A DNA stretch of 64,000 bases from Heliocidaris tuberculata (taxonomy: Eukaryota > Echinodermata > Echinoidea > Camarodonta > Echinometridae). The notes beneath the pieces were generated by a model, which was not told where the DNA came from, made no database searches, and saw nothing but the letters and a program-made list of their open reading frames with translations. How positions within the stretch are numbered: position 1 is the first letter of the stretch; each line of letters opens with the position of its first letter. The translations under genes were made by a program, and so were the position numbers. Below are positions 45,656-57,569 of this stretch, piece after piece. Location: NCBI GenBank assembly GCA_025618425.1, contig CM046845.1:8938083-9002082 (forward strand), written 5' to 3'.

Positions 45656-46267
45656 ACCTTTCGAGACGATTGACCAAATCTTGCGGTTTGGCTCAATAAC
45701 TTTTGATTCAAAGCTCTAAAAAAATATACCAGATGCATGAGTAGAAAATGCAAAAATTTCTGCACACACTATGTCCAATTTTGTTGCATGACCATATTGC
45801 GTTTGACGGCAGGAATTTTTAAAACGAGAATAAGCTTTAAAATTCTTAAATTGGCAACACAATGAGAGGTTCAATGTCATAGTTTTGTTATCGAAATTTG
45901 CAAATTTTTCAACTTTCCAGCAAATTTCATAACCATGTTGTTTTCAAAGACATTACACCTGATTAAAACCATGTAGCAGTGTAAAAATTAAAATTTCTTT
46001 CACGAGGGCAACTTTGAAGTCCACCTATTCAGAGATTTTAATGCACTACGACCCATGGGCAGAAATATTATTTGACGGTGGATCTTTTTTCATTTACGGT
46101 TCCTTTTTCAAGAGTTTCGGGGGCTAATCGCCCTTAGCCCCTGCTTATTTTTTTCACTGCCATGTAGCACTGAAAGAAAAATATTATTGTTGCCAATTTG
46201 AAGAACAAAATATGATCAATTTAGCCCTTAACTAAGCCTTTAAATAATTCCTGTTCTGAAAGGGTCA
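45656..46267. mobile_element. Dispersed element, copy 2, with an insertion
   Basis: Same element as 44829-45240 in the same orientation. About 160 bp of foreign sequence (about 46010-46165) is inserted. It ends GCCCCTGCTTATTTTTTTCA, after which the element resumes with CCATGTAGCACTGAAAG. The insert is related to 39807-39890. Confidence 0.85.
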
Positions 46268-46375
46268 AATAGCAAATGCTACATGATTTTTATTTTGTGC
46301 TTTTAAAACTATAGCATTTTTAAAAATTCATTTTGAAGCGTAGGAAATCGCATTTATGCAAATTACTGCTTTTTA

Positions 46376-46845
46376 ATTAGCCGCAAGGGCCAAGGGGGCA
46401 AATTTTTCAGCCAGCATTTCCGCGAGTACATTCATGTAGTCTACAGGTGTATAATGTTTTTTTTCTTCTATATCTAGTATTTAAAAAAAATAAATATACC
46501 AGTTTTCAATCTCCAGAGCAGTATTCATTCAACATTTATCCCAGTATAGTTATTATATTGCAATATATTTATCATTTATACTAATATAGATATGCGAATT
46601 AGTGTATAATTAATAAGCCAAGAGAGATACATGTTGATATATTTTTCATAAATGTACCAGTTTAAAATCTTTGATCTAGAGCAGTATTCATTACCTACAT
46701 GTATATATTAATTTCCAATATAGTTATTATATATATCTCAATATAGTTATGAAATTAGCACATAACCAATGAGCCACAGGGTGGGGCACAAATTTTCTGC
46801 TAGCATTCCTGCGAGTAATGTAGATACATTGCAGGTGCACTTTTG
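46376..46845. repeat. Diverged direct duplication, ~390 bp offset
   Basis: AATTTTTCAGCCAGCATTTC and CGCGAGTACATTCATGTAG near 46400 correspond to AATTTTCTGCTAGCATTCCT and GCGAGTAATGTAGATAC near 46790. AGAGCAGTATTCATT recurs near 46515 and 46680. AT-rich, no coding content. Confidence 0.65.
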
Positions 46846-49130
46846 CTTTTTACTTTATATGCTTTTAATATGTTCATTTCAAACCCATAGCTTGCAGTTT
46901 TATCGATGTAAAATGTTTTCCTTTTTACATTCTATTTTACATGATTTATTACTGTTGCAATTTGTATTAAGATTGTACTTGAATTGCTGTAAAAATATGT
47001 ATGATTCAGTCTGTTTACTGCTAATCATGATTTCATAAATCTTTGTTGACTTGAATCTAATGCTGTCTTTCTTCTTCATGGGCTATAATCCAAGTATGAT
47101 AAATTGGATAATTGAAGCAGTTTGGGGCAATCAATTATAATCACAATACTTATCTAATAATGATGAGGACAAAACATAAAATGAACTTGTACAGCAACAA
47201 CAACAAAAAATATCATCAGGAATTTATAGTACATGTACATGAAAATGTATCAGATCTGAAAACAAAAATTTTTTTTTTTTTTTTGGGGGGGGGATGATCT
47301 AATACCAAACAAGTGATATTGTTACATGTAAATGAAAATATAAGAAAGGTAAGGAGTATATCTTAAATCAAAATGGTAAACAAAACCAGACTCCTACCCT
47401 CCCACCCCTAAAAAAAAAAAAACAAAAACAAAAAACAAGGAGAGGGGGTGCCTGCATGGGTACAATCTATTTTGTCAATGATCTGTGACCTACCATCAGC
47501 AATTATGATTATTCAAGCACACACACACACACGCGCACGCACACGCACACACACACACACACTCCAGGATTTCATTAAGAGCAGGGAGGGGTCCAATTCC
47601 ACTAAAATTCTGACAAATGAAAAAAGGGGTTTACAAGCATTAGAAGGGAGTGTGATTGATCATAAGAAGGGGGTCAAATGTCCCCCAAAATATCTCACAA
47701 TCCAAGAAAAAAAGGTTTATGGAGCAAAAAAGAAAGGGGCTTGGACATACATGTAAAAAACAATTCCGGCAAGCCAATAAAAAAGAAAGAAAGAAAAGGA
47801 GGACCATTAAAAAAAAATTGTTGGGGGGGGGGATGGATGTCATCAGATTTGTTTGGTGTTGACTTAGGTCTAACTTAACCTAAAAGCCTCTAATCAGCCA
47901 AAACTTGAAAAGGAAAATAAAATGGGTTGCAAGAATACAGATAAGGACAGTTGAGTATTAAAGGGAGATACCTCTCAATATCCATGTACGTTCAATTTCA
48001 TTCGCTTGCCCCTATCGCAAGGCCGTGCATAACAACAATCTTGGAGCAGCTAACAAAATTGCCGTCGAGGGTGGGGTAGTTTGTCAGTTGGGTTGTTCAG
48101 TTCATCTTTCTTCGGTCGAATATTTTTCCCCAAGCAAGGTCGCCCATATCACTGCAATTGCGTGCTCGTTTACCGAAGATGTAAGGAGATTCCTGAATAT
48201 TACCCGAGCCCGGCCAAGCTCCAAAACACCACGATTGGTGACTTTTCGGTCCCTTTAAGGGAGGGGGTCCAATTTGAAAATAATTCTGGCAAGAAAACAA
48301 AAATTGGGAGGGGGGGGGGGTGGAGTGATATTTTGAGTGTATCTTGTCTGCACCTGAATTGAAAATCTCTTAAAAGGGGGGGGGGCAGACCCCCTGGATA
48401 CGCCCCTCCTCACCCACACACACCCACACACACTCACATGCCCTTGAATTTTTCGTTTTCACTCTAATCCACAGCACTAACTGTTCACAGGTTTGGTATC
48501 ATTTGATTCGGCACTGTTCATGTAACACGATAAATTATGATGCTTATTAGACCGAAAAATCAGTCCATTTCGTTTGGGATACGCTTCGCTGAGGCTACGT
48601 CTGGCTTCACGGAATCCCTCTCCTACATAGACTGAAGTCTGCCCTGCGCACTCCCATTGGAGCCTTTTGTTATGTGCTTACCTATGGTGCTACAAAATAT
48701 TCAGTGTATCGCGGCAGAGCTCTACACTCTTGTGCAATACTTTCACTTTGGCCGAAGTTCGGTGAAAAACATCAAATACCACATGTCATAAAATCACCAA
48801 ATCTACTCATACTTCAATGAAAATCAATAAACTTGCAACAGGAGTGATAATTTGTATGTTTTAAATATTTTTTTGGCGAAAAAAAATGTGATATAGTCTA
48901 CAGTCAGGAACGATCCTTTCTCAGTGCTGGTCTCTCAAAAACCGGAGGCACACATATCGGAGCCAATCACCATTGCGCAGTGCATCAGTGCTTCAACTGC
49001 CTCAATGCCTCAATAAGCCAAAGGCGATGGCATCGATGCATATTTAGTTTTGTCATATGTTCAAAAATAAGCCTAAGATCATTGAAGATAGCACCAGAGA
49101 GCATCTATAACCCTAGAGCTTCCAGGGCCC
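46846..49130. other. Unassigned stretch with G and CA tracts
   Basis: It holds a T tract passing into G (47270-47293), a (CA)n run (47518-47562), and G tracts near 47823, 48309 and 48375. The more GC-rich patch at 48000-48260 contains short open frames on both strands without recognisable domains. Confidence 0.5.
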
Positions 49131-49626
49131 TTAAAGGGGGTACCCAATGCTGAAACAATGTTAGTTCATTTAAAAGATCATGATTTTATTAGCAGAAAAT
49201 CATCTGCTTTAAGTTTTTTAAAAATTCGTGTTGCCAGAAAAATCCCCGAAATATGGTAAGACTTCAGGATATTTTGGCCCCTCAGCTGTGTCCCAATTTC
49301 AGCTTGGTAACCACAATGACGTCAAAGTGGTTACCCAAGTTCGCGTATTGCAGATGTGTTGCGCGCTAGACTGTACAAAATGCATTATACCTTGCGCGCA
49401 TTTTGCTATAATTGCGCGACAAGGTAACCACTTTGACGTCATTGTGGTTACCTAGCTGAAATTGGGACACAGCTGAGGGGCCAAAATATCCTGAAATCTT
49501 ATCATATTTCGGGGATTTTCTGGCAACACGAATTTTAAAAAAAATTTAAGGCAGATGATTTTCTTCTAATAAAATCATGATCTTTTAAATGAACTAACAT
49601 TGTTTCAGCATTGGGTACCCCCTTTA
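49131..49626. mobile_element. ~500 bp foldback element with ~204 bp arms
   Basis: Arms 49131-49335 and 49423-49626 are near-perfect complements, sharing CCCAATGCTGAAACAATGTT, CAGGATATTTTGGCCCCTCA and AACCACAATGACGTCAAAGT. The 87 nt loop contains its own hairpin (CTTGCGCGCA .. TTGCGCGACAAG). The right edge abuts a fragment of the 44829-type element. Non-coding. Confidence 0.92.
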
Positions 49627-49681
49627 ACCCTTTCAAGACAATAATTGATCACATTTTGTGGTTTGGCTCAATAACTTTCAC
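49623..49681. mobile_element. Terminal fragment of the 44829-type element, copy 3
   Basis: AACCCTTTCAAGACAATAATT followed by ATTTTGTGGTTTGGCTCAAT matches the left ends of copies 1 and 2, then stops at CACAGG. Confidence 0.8.
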
Positions 49682-49911
49682 AGGCTTTCAAGCACACCCA
49701 AGGAAAAAAGTAGGAGAAAAGTAGGAGAAAAGTAGGTTAAAAATTTTGGAAAAAGGAGGGAGAAAAGTAGGATTCAGGAAAGAGAAAGTAGGATAAAAGT
49801 AGGAAATTTGCATGTCCTCAGGATTGGTTCTTTTTTCCATGTCAATACTTGACTGCCCACTGTTCTGACTAGATCTCACAATCTCACAATTTGTATTTAC
49901 TGCAGTCATAA

Positions 49912-50400
49912 GTTACGTTCACACGATGGGAGCTAAAGTTTAAGTTTCGCTTGTAGTTTCGAAACTTTAAGTTAATTTGTAGTTATCTTGCAGTTTCAGC
50001 CCATACGAACGGATTTGTGGTTTCGAAACTTTAAGTTTACTTGTAGTTCTAGAACCACAAGTGAGCTCGTGGTTAAGGCCGAAACCACAAGCAGCGGGGG
50101 GTCCTCCATGGAAGTTACGGCCCAAGTGAACAGAATAAACTTTAAGTTTCGCAGGCTTGTGGTTTAGGATGACCTTGCTATTCATGTTAAATTTCCGGGT
50201 CATACCCTTCCCGCGAATTATGAACACTGTATGTGTACAGCACACACAATCAGTAGTACTCCCTGGGTGAACTGCGACGATCACTAGGCTTGTAGTTTCA
50301 GCTCGTTGTCTAGGGCTCATGAGAACCCTTGCTGAGGTTAGGGAGTCGTGGTTTCGTTAACTTAAAGTTTCGAAACCACAAGTCCCGTATGAACGTAGCT
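49912..50400. mobile_element. ~490 bp word-repeat element (GTTTCGAAACTTTAAGTT family)
   Basis: Ends are inverted: GTTACGTTCACACGATGGGA at the left, TCCCGTATGAACGTAGC at the right. Inside, GTAGTTTCGAAACTTTAAGTT and its reverse complement, GAAACCACAAG and CTTGTGGTTT words recur many times. Non-coding. Confidence 0.75.
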
Positions 50401-50429
50401 CTATAGATTATACCTATTTTATGGACAAT

Positions 50430-50620
50430 GTATGTAATTAGGTGTGTGTAATTAGGTTTTTACAGACGTGTACCAATCAGATATGATTATTTACGTCTGG
50501 GGACCGACCTTTAAAGTCACCATCCGAAAGACGTGACTCAGTTTCAAACCTGGATCCGCTGAATCAGTTTATAACTTCCACTGTTAGCTGGATTACAGGC
50601 GCACGCCACAATGCCCAGAG
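50430..50620 (-). mobile_element. SINE with 7SL/Alu-like head and a widespread metazoan SINE core
   Basis: On the minus strand it begins CTGGGCATTGTGGCGTGCGC then CTGTAATCCAGCTA, close to the 5' domain of 7SL RNA and Alu (GTGGC..GCCTGTAATCCCAGC). A B-box-like CAGGTTTGAAACTG follows, then CACGTCTTTCGGATGGTGAC and TTTAAAGGTCGGTCC, the motif known from SINE cores of many aquatic animals. The 3' part reads AATAATCATATCTGATTGGT. The full copy is about 190 bp. Confidence 0.7.
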
Positions 50621-51284
50621 ATACTTTAAATAGCTTTGATAAAACATGCTAGATGGAATGACTACACTCGAGGTTCCTCTTCTTCGGGATGCAAGGGAGC
50701 AATGGGCCAATAGGTATGGCTGCACTTCCATCTTGTGGTAAATCTCAAAGACCCGGTAGTCGTGTCTGAGGCCGGCCCCCTTTTGGGGCTGGGTCGTAAA
50801 CTGTACAAAAGCAGGCCTTTAATTTGGCCCTACCCCCTTACACTTAAGTATAAAAAGGTGGCCCCTGACACAATTCAAGGGTTGGCTTTCATAGGCAAAG
50901 AAATATAGAAAATGAGAGAGGGAAAAACAAAAAATACACAATGAAAAATAGAAAGAAAAGACATTAGAAAAAAACTTTTAAAACATGAAATACAGAAGGA
51001 AGAATAGAAAGAAGGGGGAAAAAAGAACTACAAAATTTCCTCGCCAAGCTGATCGAGTCATTTGAATCAATGGTACAGTATGGGAGGAGATCAGCTCGGC
51101 AAGGAAATTCCATTTTTTTCATCGAAATAATCGTCAAAACGTGAAATCAAAGTGCCTGCTGGATAGTTACACTTACAGTAATTCTCACTTATAAATTACA
51201 TGTACAAGCTTATCTGAAGATAATTTAAGAAAATTAAATCTTGCTTTAGAGTAATTTTGTTGTCTGTTTGTAACTGCTGCAACA
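50621..51284. other. Unassigned stretch
   Basis: Only a small hairpin is visible: TTTCCTCGCCAAGCTGATC near 51038 pairs with GATCAGCTCGGCAAGGAAA near 51089. Confidence 0.5.
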
Positions 51285-51450
51285 GTGAATGTTGGACACA
51301 GTCCCACATAGGCAAGGGCCTATGAGTGAGTTAGCTATACGAGCTCTGTGGCTTATCAATCTGGTACTGGCCACAGAGCTATACAGCCCATGCCTATACT
51401 GTGTGTGGAGAATAGGCCCTTGCCTATGTGGGACTGTGTCCAACATTCAC
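51285..51450. repeat. ~165 bp foldback
   Basis: Arms with GTTGGACACAGTCCCACATA and GCAAGGGCCTAT pair with their complements at 51414-51450. The interior has GAGCTCTGTGG / CCACAGAGCT. Parts of the same unit recur at 52222-52385. Confidence 0.85.
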
Positions 51451-52665
51451 TGTTGAAGCAGTCAAAAAGAGACAACAAAATTGCTCTAAGCAAGATTTAA
51501 TTTTCTTAAATTTGTTAATTACCTGATTCATGGACTCTTCAACTTTTACTGTGCCACAAATTAGGGGATTCAGAATTGAAAGTGAAATTTTAAATAATTA
51601 TTTTCCTCTCCTGTATGAATGATCTACCCTGGAAAAAGGCCTGCTGATACACACAAAAGCTATTGAAGCCTATTCACACATAAAAGCTAGTCTGGAGTAC
51701 AAGGTTATCTTCAGATAAGCTTGTACATGTATAAGTGTGTGTGGAGGAGGATATCAACCAAAAAATCTAGATCTAAATATCACCATTTCCCACATACTGT
51801 GAGCCATGCAAACCACCCTTGGAGTTTGCTAAAGGGGTTACCTTCCAGGATCAACTAAGATTGTAAAACTTGAATGAATAAAAAAGAAAAAAAGCCACAA
51901 AATCGGCAGGTTTGATCGGGGTTTTTTTACCTTTCATGTGTATTACTTGTATATATGGGACTACACCAATCTTACCTTGCATGTGTAGTCCCATATATAC
52001 AAGTCACAAGTGCAAGGTAAAAAAAACCCGATCACACCTGCCATTTTTTGTGTTTTTTTTTCTTTTTTATTCATTCAATTTTTATAATCTTAATTGATCC
52101 TGGAAGGTAACCCCTTTAGCAAACTCTGAGGGTAGTTTGCATGGCTCACAGTCAGTATGTGGGAAATGGTGATATTTAGATCTAGATTTTTTTGGTTGAT
52201 ATCCCCTCCACACACAGTTTAGGCATGGAGTGTATAGCTCTGTGGCCAGTACCAGATTGATAAGCCACAGAGCTCGTATAGCTATGAGTGAGTAATTCTC
52301 TTGAATTTCAGATAAGTTTGTACATGATGTATAAGTACCACTCATGGGCCCTTGCCTATGTGGGACTGTGTCCAACATTCACTGTTGCAGCAGTCAAAAA
52401 CAGACAACAAAATTGCTCTAAGCAAGATTTAATTTTCTTAAATTTGCTAATTACCTGATTCATGAACTCTTCACCTCTTACTGTGCCACAAATTAGGGGA
52501 TTCAGAATTGAAAGTGAAATTTTAAATGATTATTTTCCTCTCATGTATGAATGATCTACCCTGGAAAAAGGCCTGCTTATACACACAAAAGTTATTGAAG
52601 CCTATTCACCCATAAAAGCTAGTTTGGAGTACAAGGTTATCTTCAGATAAGCTTGTACATGTAGA
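51410..52665. repeat. ~310 bp direct repeat pair flanking a palindrome
   Basis: The segment 51410-51725 (CTTGCCTATGTGGGACTGTG through TTATCTTCAGATAAGCTTGT) is repeated almost identically at about 52350-52665. The palindrome 51736-52215 lies between the copies. Confidence 0.85.
51736..52215. mobile_element. ~480 bp palindromic element with ~230 bp arms
   Basis: The arms meet at 51966/51983 (GGGACTACAC / GTGTAGTCCC) with a 16 nt loop. They pair out to GTGTGTGGAGGAGGATATCA and its complement at about 52195-52215. Non-coding, with A/T tracts inside each arm. Confidence 0.9.
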
Positions 52666-52689
52666 TCTATAACATAAGTGTATAAGTGC

Positions 52690-53560
52690 TTGAATTTATG
52701 TAAGTACAAATTCTCATCTTACCTGCCGAAATTAAGCGATGCGACCAACCAAACTAATGGGCAGCGCTCAAAATACACGGGGGCGACGGGCGATTCGCCT
52801 CCGTAGCGTACAGAATCGCCTCCGTGAGAAAAATTACGAGGGCGATTTTTTTATGAGCAACTAAAAAAATCGCCCCCGTCAAACGATCAGCGTTGGTTAT
52901 AAATTCAGAACAATGCAAATTTTCTCCTCCTACCTACTTTCGTGAAGACTAAATTAAAATCAAGGTAAAATAAAGCTAAATAGATCGTCATTTCCTTCCC
53001 CCTTTTCATCACAGTCGTAATCATGACAATGCAGTTGTTTACCAGTTACCAAGAGGTGGCGCTCGTAGCGGGAAGTACAGTTGGGTTCGGAGCGTTTTAG
53101 TACACGAAATCCCATTCACCTTTCTCCGTGTTGAAATTGTGCACATTCTGAGCGTGCGATCGACATCAAATTCAATGCCCTCGTCAAATCGACCTGGGCA
53201 TGCTCGTGCATCGGGCAATGAACAAGCGCGCGTTAGCAAGTAAGAAGTATTTGAGTGTCGTTTTGTTTTCATCTATTACTATCCTGAAAATATTATGTGC
53301 TGATGATACGCGTCCTTTCATTTTTACAAAAACTTGATAGGAGCTCGCTTACACGGTGAGCTATACGGTGTACATCGCGTTGACCGATGTGTGCGCGGCT
53401 GGCTCACACACCCACTTATAACTTCAGCTTCCGATGTAGCGAGAGCATACACAGCCAGACTTTGTGTTTACTTCTCGATCCTCGAGAACTTAGCTACCGA
53501 AAAGAAACGGTCTCGTGTGAATTTTATTGATTCAAATGACATTGAAATATCTTAGAACTA
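52690..53560. other. CpG-richer unique stretch, possibly a promoter or distant exon region
   Basis: Less AT-rich than its surroundings, with CpG-containing words (GGCGCTCGTAGCGGGAAG, GAGCGTGCGATCGAC) and GGGCGA repeats (52780-52880). Open frames of 73-78 codons occur on both strands, with no recognised domain. Confidence 0.35.
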
Positions 53561-54497
53561 ACAATTAAGTGATAAATTTCTATATTTCATTCTGAATTAG
53601 AGGTTTTGGGGGGTTATTCACAAGTTCCAACTAGATGTTACCGAGTAGTCGATGGAAATTTCATTAGTCGTGTAGTGACCCTGTCGGGCGAGTACACGGT
53701 TAATCGAGTACATGTACTCGAAACGGGCTTAGTGCCAAGAACCATATACATTATCATACATTATCATACATTATTGAAACTTGTTTGACAGCATTCAGAA
53801 TATTATATTACAAAAATAATTGCTAGATAGTACAGATAACATTTAAGATTAAGCAAAGTGGTAAGGAATCGTTAAATGATTGTAAGACTGTATTCACCGG
53901 AGGATATCTGCTAAATCAATGAAAAAAATCCATCACAAAAAGTAACCCCTGTCATCACTCATCACAAAAAGAGCCCCCGTGAGAAAAGTGACGGGGGCTC
54001 TTTTGGGGGGGTAAATTTGAAAAATGGCCCTCGTGGGAAAAAAATTAATTTGAGGCTTGCTAATGGGCGAGGAAGATTTCGGTTATTTGTGCCTGGGGCT
54101 CCAACGCATAGCTCCCTGGGGTTAGGGGTTGGAGACTTGGAGTCTAAGTGCAAGTGCATTTATCATTTTCCAGCCCATTACTCAGTCTACTGTAAGTGTA
54201 ACCGTACACAGATTTAAGCATGTGGGACCGACCAGACGGCGCACTACAAAACATTCACACAATTATCAACCACAAGCACTATTTTCTCAAACAATTAGTG
54301 TCCTAAACTGAAAGATGAATATTTATACATACCTTCTGCCTGGTAATGCAACCAAAGCGCGAAGGCATCGGTTGCATTCTAAGTAAAAATCTAGCAGCCA
54401 TCATGATGAGGCCGCTCCTGGGTTTGTTCACTTTGGCTTCCTCGACGCCCAAAATTCCCAAAATATAAGCCCAATTCATCATCGTCGTATGTAGCAC
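53561..54497. other. Unassigned stretch
   Basis: A short inverted pair GAGCCCCCGTGAGAAAA / GTGACGGGGGCTCTTTT lies at 53970-54004. No gene was recognised. Confidence 0.45.

Positions 54498-54545
<48 letters not shown>
54498..54545. repeat. (CAT)n microsatellite
   Basis: About 16 CAT units; the poly-Met frame on the minus strand is an artefact. Confidence 0.95.
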
Positions 54546-54650
54546 AATCATCATCAAGAAGTATCTCGCATGCGGAGGCATCTGATGAAATTGGTTGATT
54601 GATTTATCGATGGGTAGTTTTTCATCGTTTGATTCAGAGACGGCGCTAGC

Positions 54651-54679
<29 letters not shown>
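54651..54679. repeat. Uninterrupted run of 29 G
   Basis: The longest of many G/C homopolymers in the window. It follows GACGGCGCTAGC, a TGGCG-like repeat end. Confidence 0.95.
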
Positions 54680-54681
<2 letters not shown>

Positions 54682-54714
54682 CGTAGGCGCACAATACACT
54701 TTTTAAAGTACCCC

Positions 54715-55020
54715 AAAAGTGCCTTTTTTATATCTGAAAAATGCCACCTTTCCCTTTGATAAGTGCCCTTTTAACTAAAAGTGACCCTTTTCCCTTCTAA
54801 TAAGTGACATTTCCCCTTCTGATAAATACCTTTTTTTTTCCTTCTGAAATGTGCCCCTTTTCAAATCTGATAATTGCCTCCTTATCTCTCTAGTAAGTGC
54901 CCTTTTCTCCTTCTGATAAGGCCTTTTCCTCTTCTCATAAGAGCCCCCTTCACCTTTTATAAGTGCCCCTTTCCACCGTGATAAGCGCCATTTCCTCTTC
55001 TGATAAATGCCTCCTTTTAT
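54715..55020. repeat. Degenerate ~25 bp tandem repeat
   Basis: About twelve units of the form GATAAGTGCCCTTTTCCTTC(T), varying in length from about 20 to 30 bp. It lies directly beyond the 29-G run. Confidence 0.85.
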
Positions 55021-56422
55021 CTACATGTATATTTCCCACTGTTTCTTACAAAGAGAACCATATCTAGTTTCAAAGAATCGGTGCGGCTTTATGTAGTAAC
55101 AGGTACCCATATTACTACAACTACAATGTAAGGCAGTGGAGCTGGAGGCAAGAGGGGCACAAAGCCTACCCCCCCCCCCCCAGGGGCAAAGGATTTCACA
55201 TTCCGCTCGCTCGAATGTGCCCATAATTTACACCAAGTAAGGGCAATATTTTCTGAAAATTTCCACCCAACTCGCTCTTATGTATGTAATGAAATCAAGC
55301 ATATCGCATAAGAATGCTGATATCTAAATATCCTAAATCATTCGTCATTCCCCAAATTAATTTCCTGTTGTCATTTTCATTACATCGCTGTAAATAATGC
55401 ACAACCAAAGGACTTCAGTATTAGAAAAAAAAATCTGAAAACTTTTGCTCGCTTGCTTCCCTCGCTCGCACATGAATCATTGGACCATCACACACACACA
55501 ACTGCTAATTGGAGAAGCTGAAGAAGTGTCCAGAACCACAATAAAAAGGAAGAAGATGATGCTAAATAATGTACTAATCATGTTAATTAGACTGTAGGGT
55601 AATACCAATATCACAAAAATGTCTTTTTTTCTCTTTATGTTCACCCCTCGTAGTTGCCCCTCTTGGGCTGGTGCCCCCCCCCCCTTTGAAAGATGCTCCA
55701 CCGCCCCTGGTTTGATTAATTGAATTGATACTGATAGAAATATCAGCGGTCTCATTGGCAGATCCAGACGGAACACTTCCCCCACCCCCCCCCCCCCCCC
55801 CCTCGCACACACACACACACACACACCTAAGTTACCCCCTGGTAATCTGGCCTACACAACTGAAAACAATGAGCTCAAATTGTGTTTGTGTGCCCACGCC
55901 CCCGTTTCATCTCTTGTCATAAATTGTTATTTTTCCTTTTTTTTTTTTCCTTTTTTTTTTTTTTTTTTTTTGGACATATGACAATTCCTCCCCCAGAGAA
56001 TCCTGGATCGGCATTTGCTGTCTACTGAAGCATTGCCTGACATATGCTTGCCTAGTTTGATTTTAACGAAAATCCACCTCTGAGAACAAATTGGGTTCCC
56101 TTCCGCCCCCCCCCCCAAAAAAAATTAAATTAAAAAATTAAATTCCAATATTGATTACCAATATTGGACTTGATTAATCAATGACTGACCGCAGATGACA
56201 GTCAGACTGATTAGTTTGTTGCCTGATTGTTTGCGGTAGGCCTATCATAATGATTTCGATATGATGGTTACGATATGCAATCCTGTAAAAGCCCATAATA
56301 CCCTTTTCAGCTATTTCTTTGATAAAGTCCTTATTCATTCCGTTCTTAATTTTGAGATTGGAGCAGTCAATTGAGTTTACTATGATGATTACGCATGATT
56401 ATCGTAAGTTTAATCATCACAA
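55021..56422. other. Unassigned stretch with several C tracts
   Basis: C tracts near 55171, 55673, 55783 and 56105, a (CA)n run at 55805-55826 and T tracts at 55935-55970. The CCCCCTGG/CCCCTTTG contexts resemble the poly-G repeat family. No gene was recognised. Confidence 0.5.
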
Positions 56423-56783
56423 CTTGAGTTCTGGGAAAGGTAAAAAATGATTTATGAGCTTTCTCATTCTTTTTATGTTAGTTTGGAAGATTAACATAGT
56501 AAATTATGTCCCCTGAAAAGAATTGCTCTTCAAATGCTCCCACATTCAAAATATGACATGAAACAGCTGAAATGTTTGGGCCGAACATTTGTGTGTAGTC
56601 CTATATATACATTTCTGTGTGCAGTGCATGTGACTCTTAGCAGGATTGAGTCAATTTCCTATCATTTTGGTGATTCCAAAACCTTACAGCATATACACCA
56701 ACTCTTATGTGCCATATAATCAACCTTTCCCAATTGCTTTGAGACAGTTTCTTTCAGAATTCAATCTCATGACCAGAACTCAT
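56423..56783. mobile_element. ~360 bp dispersed element, copy 2
   Basis: Same orientation and near full-length similarity to 30107-30463; begins ACTTGAGTTCTGGGAAAGG and ends CATGACCAGAACTCAT. Confidence 0.85.
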
Positions 56784-56889
56784 CTATTTCACTGAAAACA
56801 TAAACATGAAAATATAAAATGCAAACTAAAAGGCTCTAGTTTAGAGATAAAAAACTATTGCTTTCCACATCTATCTACGTTCGAAGGGG

Positions 56890-56958
<69 letters not shown>

Positions 56959-57509
56959 TATCAAGAGCAAGGTTTCTAACCCCCCCCCCCCCCCCCCCCG
57001 ACCTTAGCGAGTCTGGGAGAGCTTGCAGGACTTTGAAACTCTTATTCGGAACGAGGGGGGAAGGAAATTTCTTGGGAATACATTTCGCTCAAAGCCCCCC
57101 CCCCCCCCCCCCCACCCCCCACCCCGCCTCCAATGTGAAACTTTGGATCCGCGGGCCTATTTTAGACAAAATGGTACCTTTTTATTGCAAGGAGTAGATC
57201 CCCCGGTCCAGCTCCTTTCGTGTGAATCAATGTCCAACTATTCAGCCTAGAACCCTGGCTCGACATCCACATAACAACAGCTAGCACGTCATAGAGTCTC
57301 GAATTATTATACCGACGATAGTATACTAAAGATTCGCTGCCAAACTTTACATAGATGCACATGCAGGGTCACAATATTAACAACGAGTGATATATATTTT
57401 GTCTGCGCTTCAAGTTCAAGTACTGGTATACGATTTTGTATACATCTTTCGGTGAAAGCTCTATTTCGTGCACTTCGTTTGTAACCGTGGGAGATCTGGG
57501 AATATAATC
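56784..57509. other. 5' flank of the LIM-like gene, with (TA)n and C tracts
   Basis: (TA)n at 56891-56947, C tracts at about 56981-56999 and 57096-57118. A TGATATATATTTTG word near 57389 could be a TATA box for the plus-strand gene at 57510, but nothing else supports it. Confidence 0.4.
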
Positions 57510-57569
57510 ATGTCTGCTTTAGGACCTGGTCGAGGCTCAGCATTGAGTCCAATGTCTGCACTGAACCCG
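57510..57569 (+). CDS. LIM-like gene exon 1
   Basis: ATG at 57510 with a GTAGGT donor at 57570. Twenty codons, phase 0, rich in Ser, Pro and Gly. An internal repeat (MSAL..G/NP) is visible. The ATG has an in-frame alternative at residue 15. Confidence 0.55.

Noticed and set aside
50575..50620. Human Alu contamination
   Set aside because: The Alu-like match covers only about 35-40 bp with several differences, and continues into a SINE core not present in Alu.
54303..54716. 137-codon minus-strand frame with poly-Met and poly-Pro
   Set aside because: It is created by the (CAT)n microsatellite and the 29-G run.
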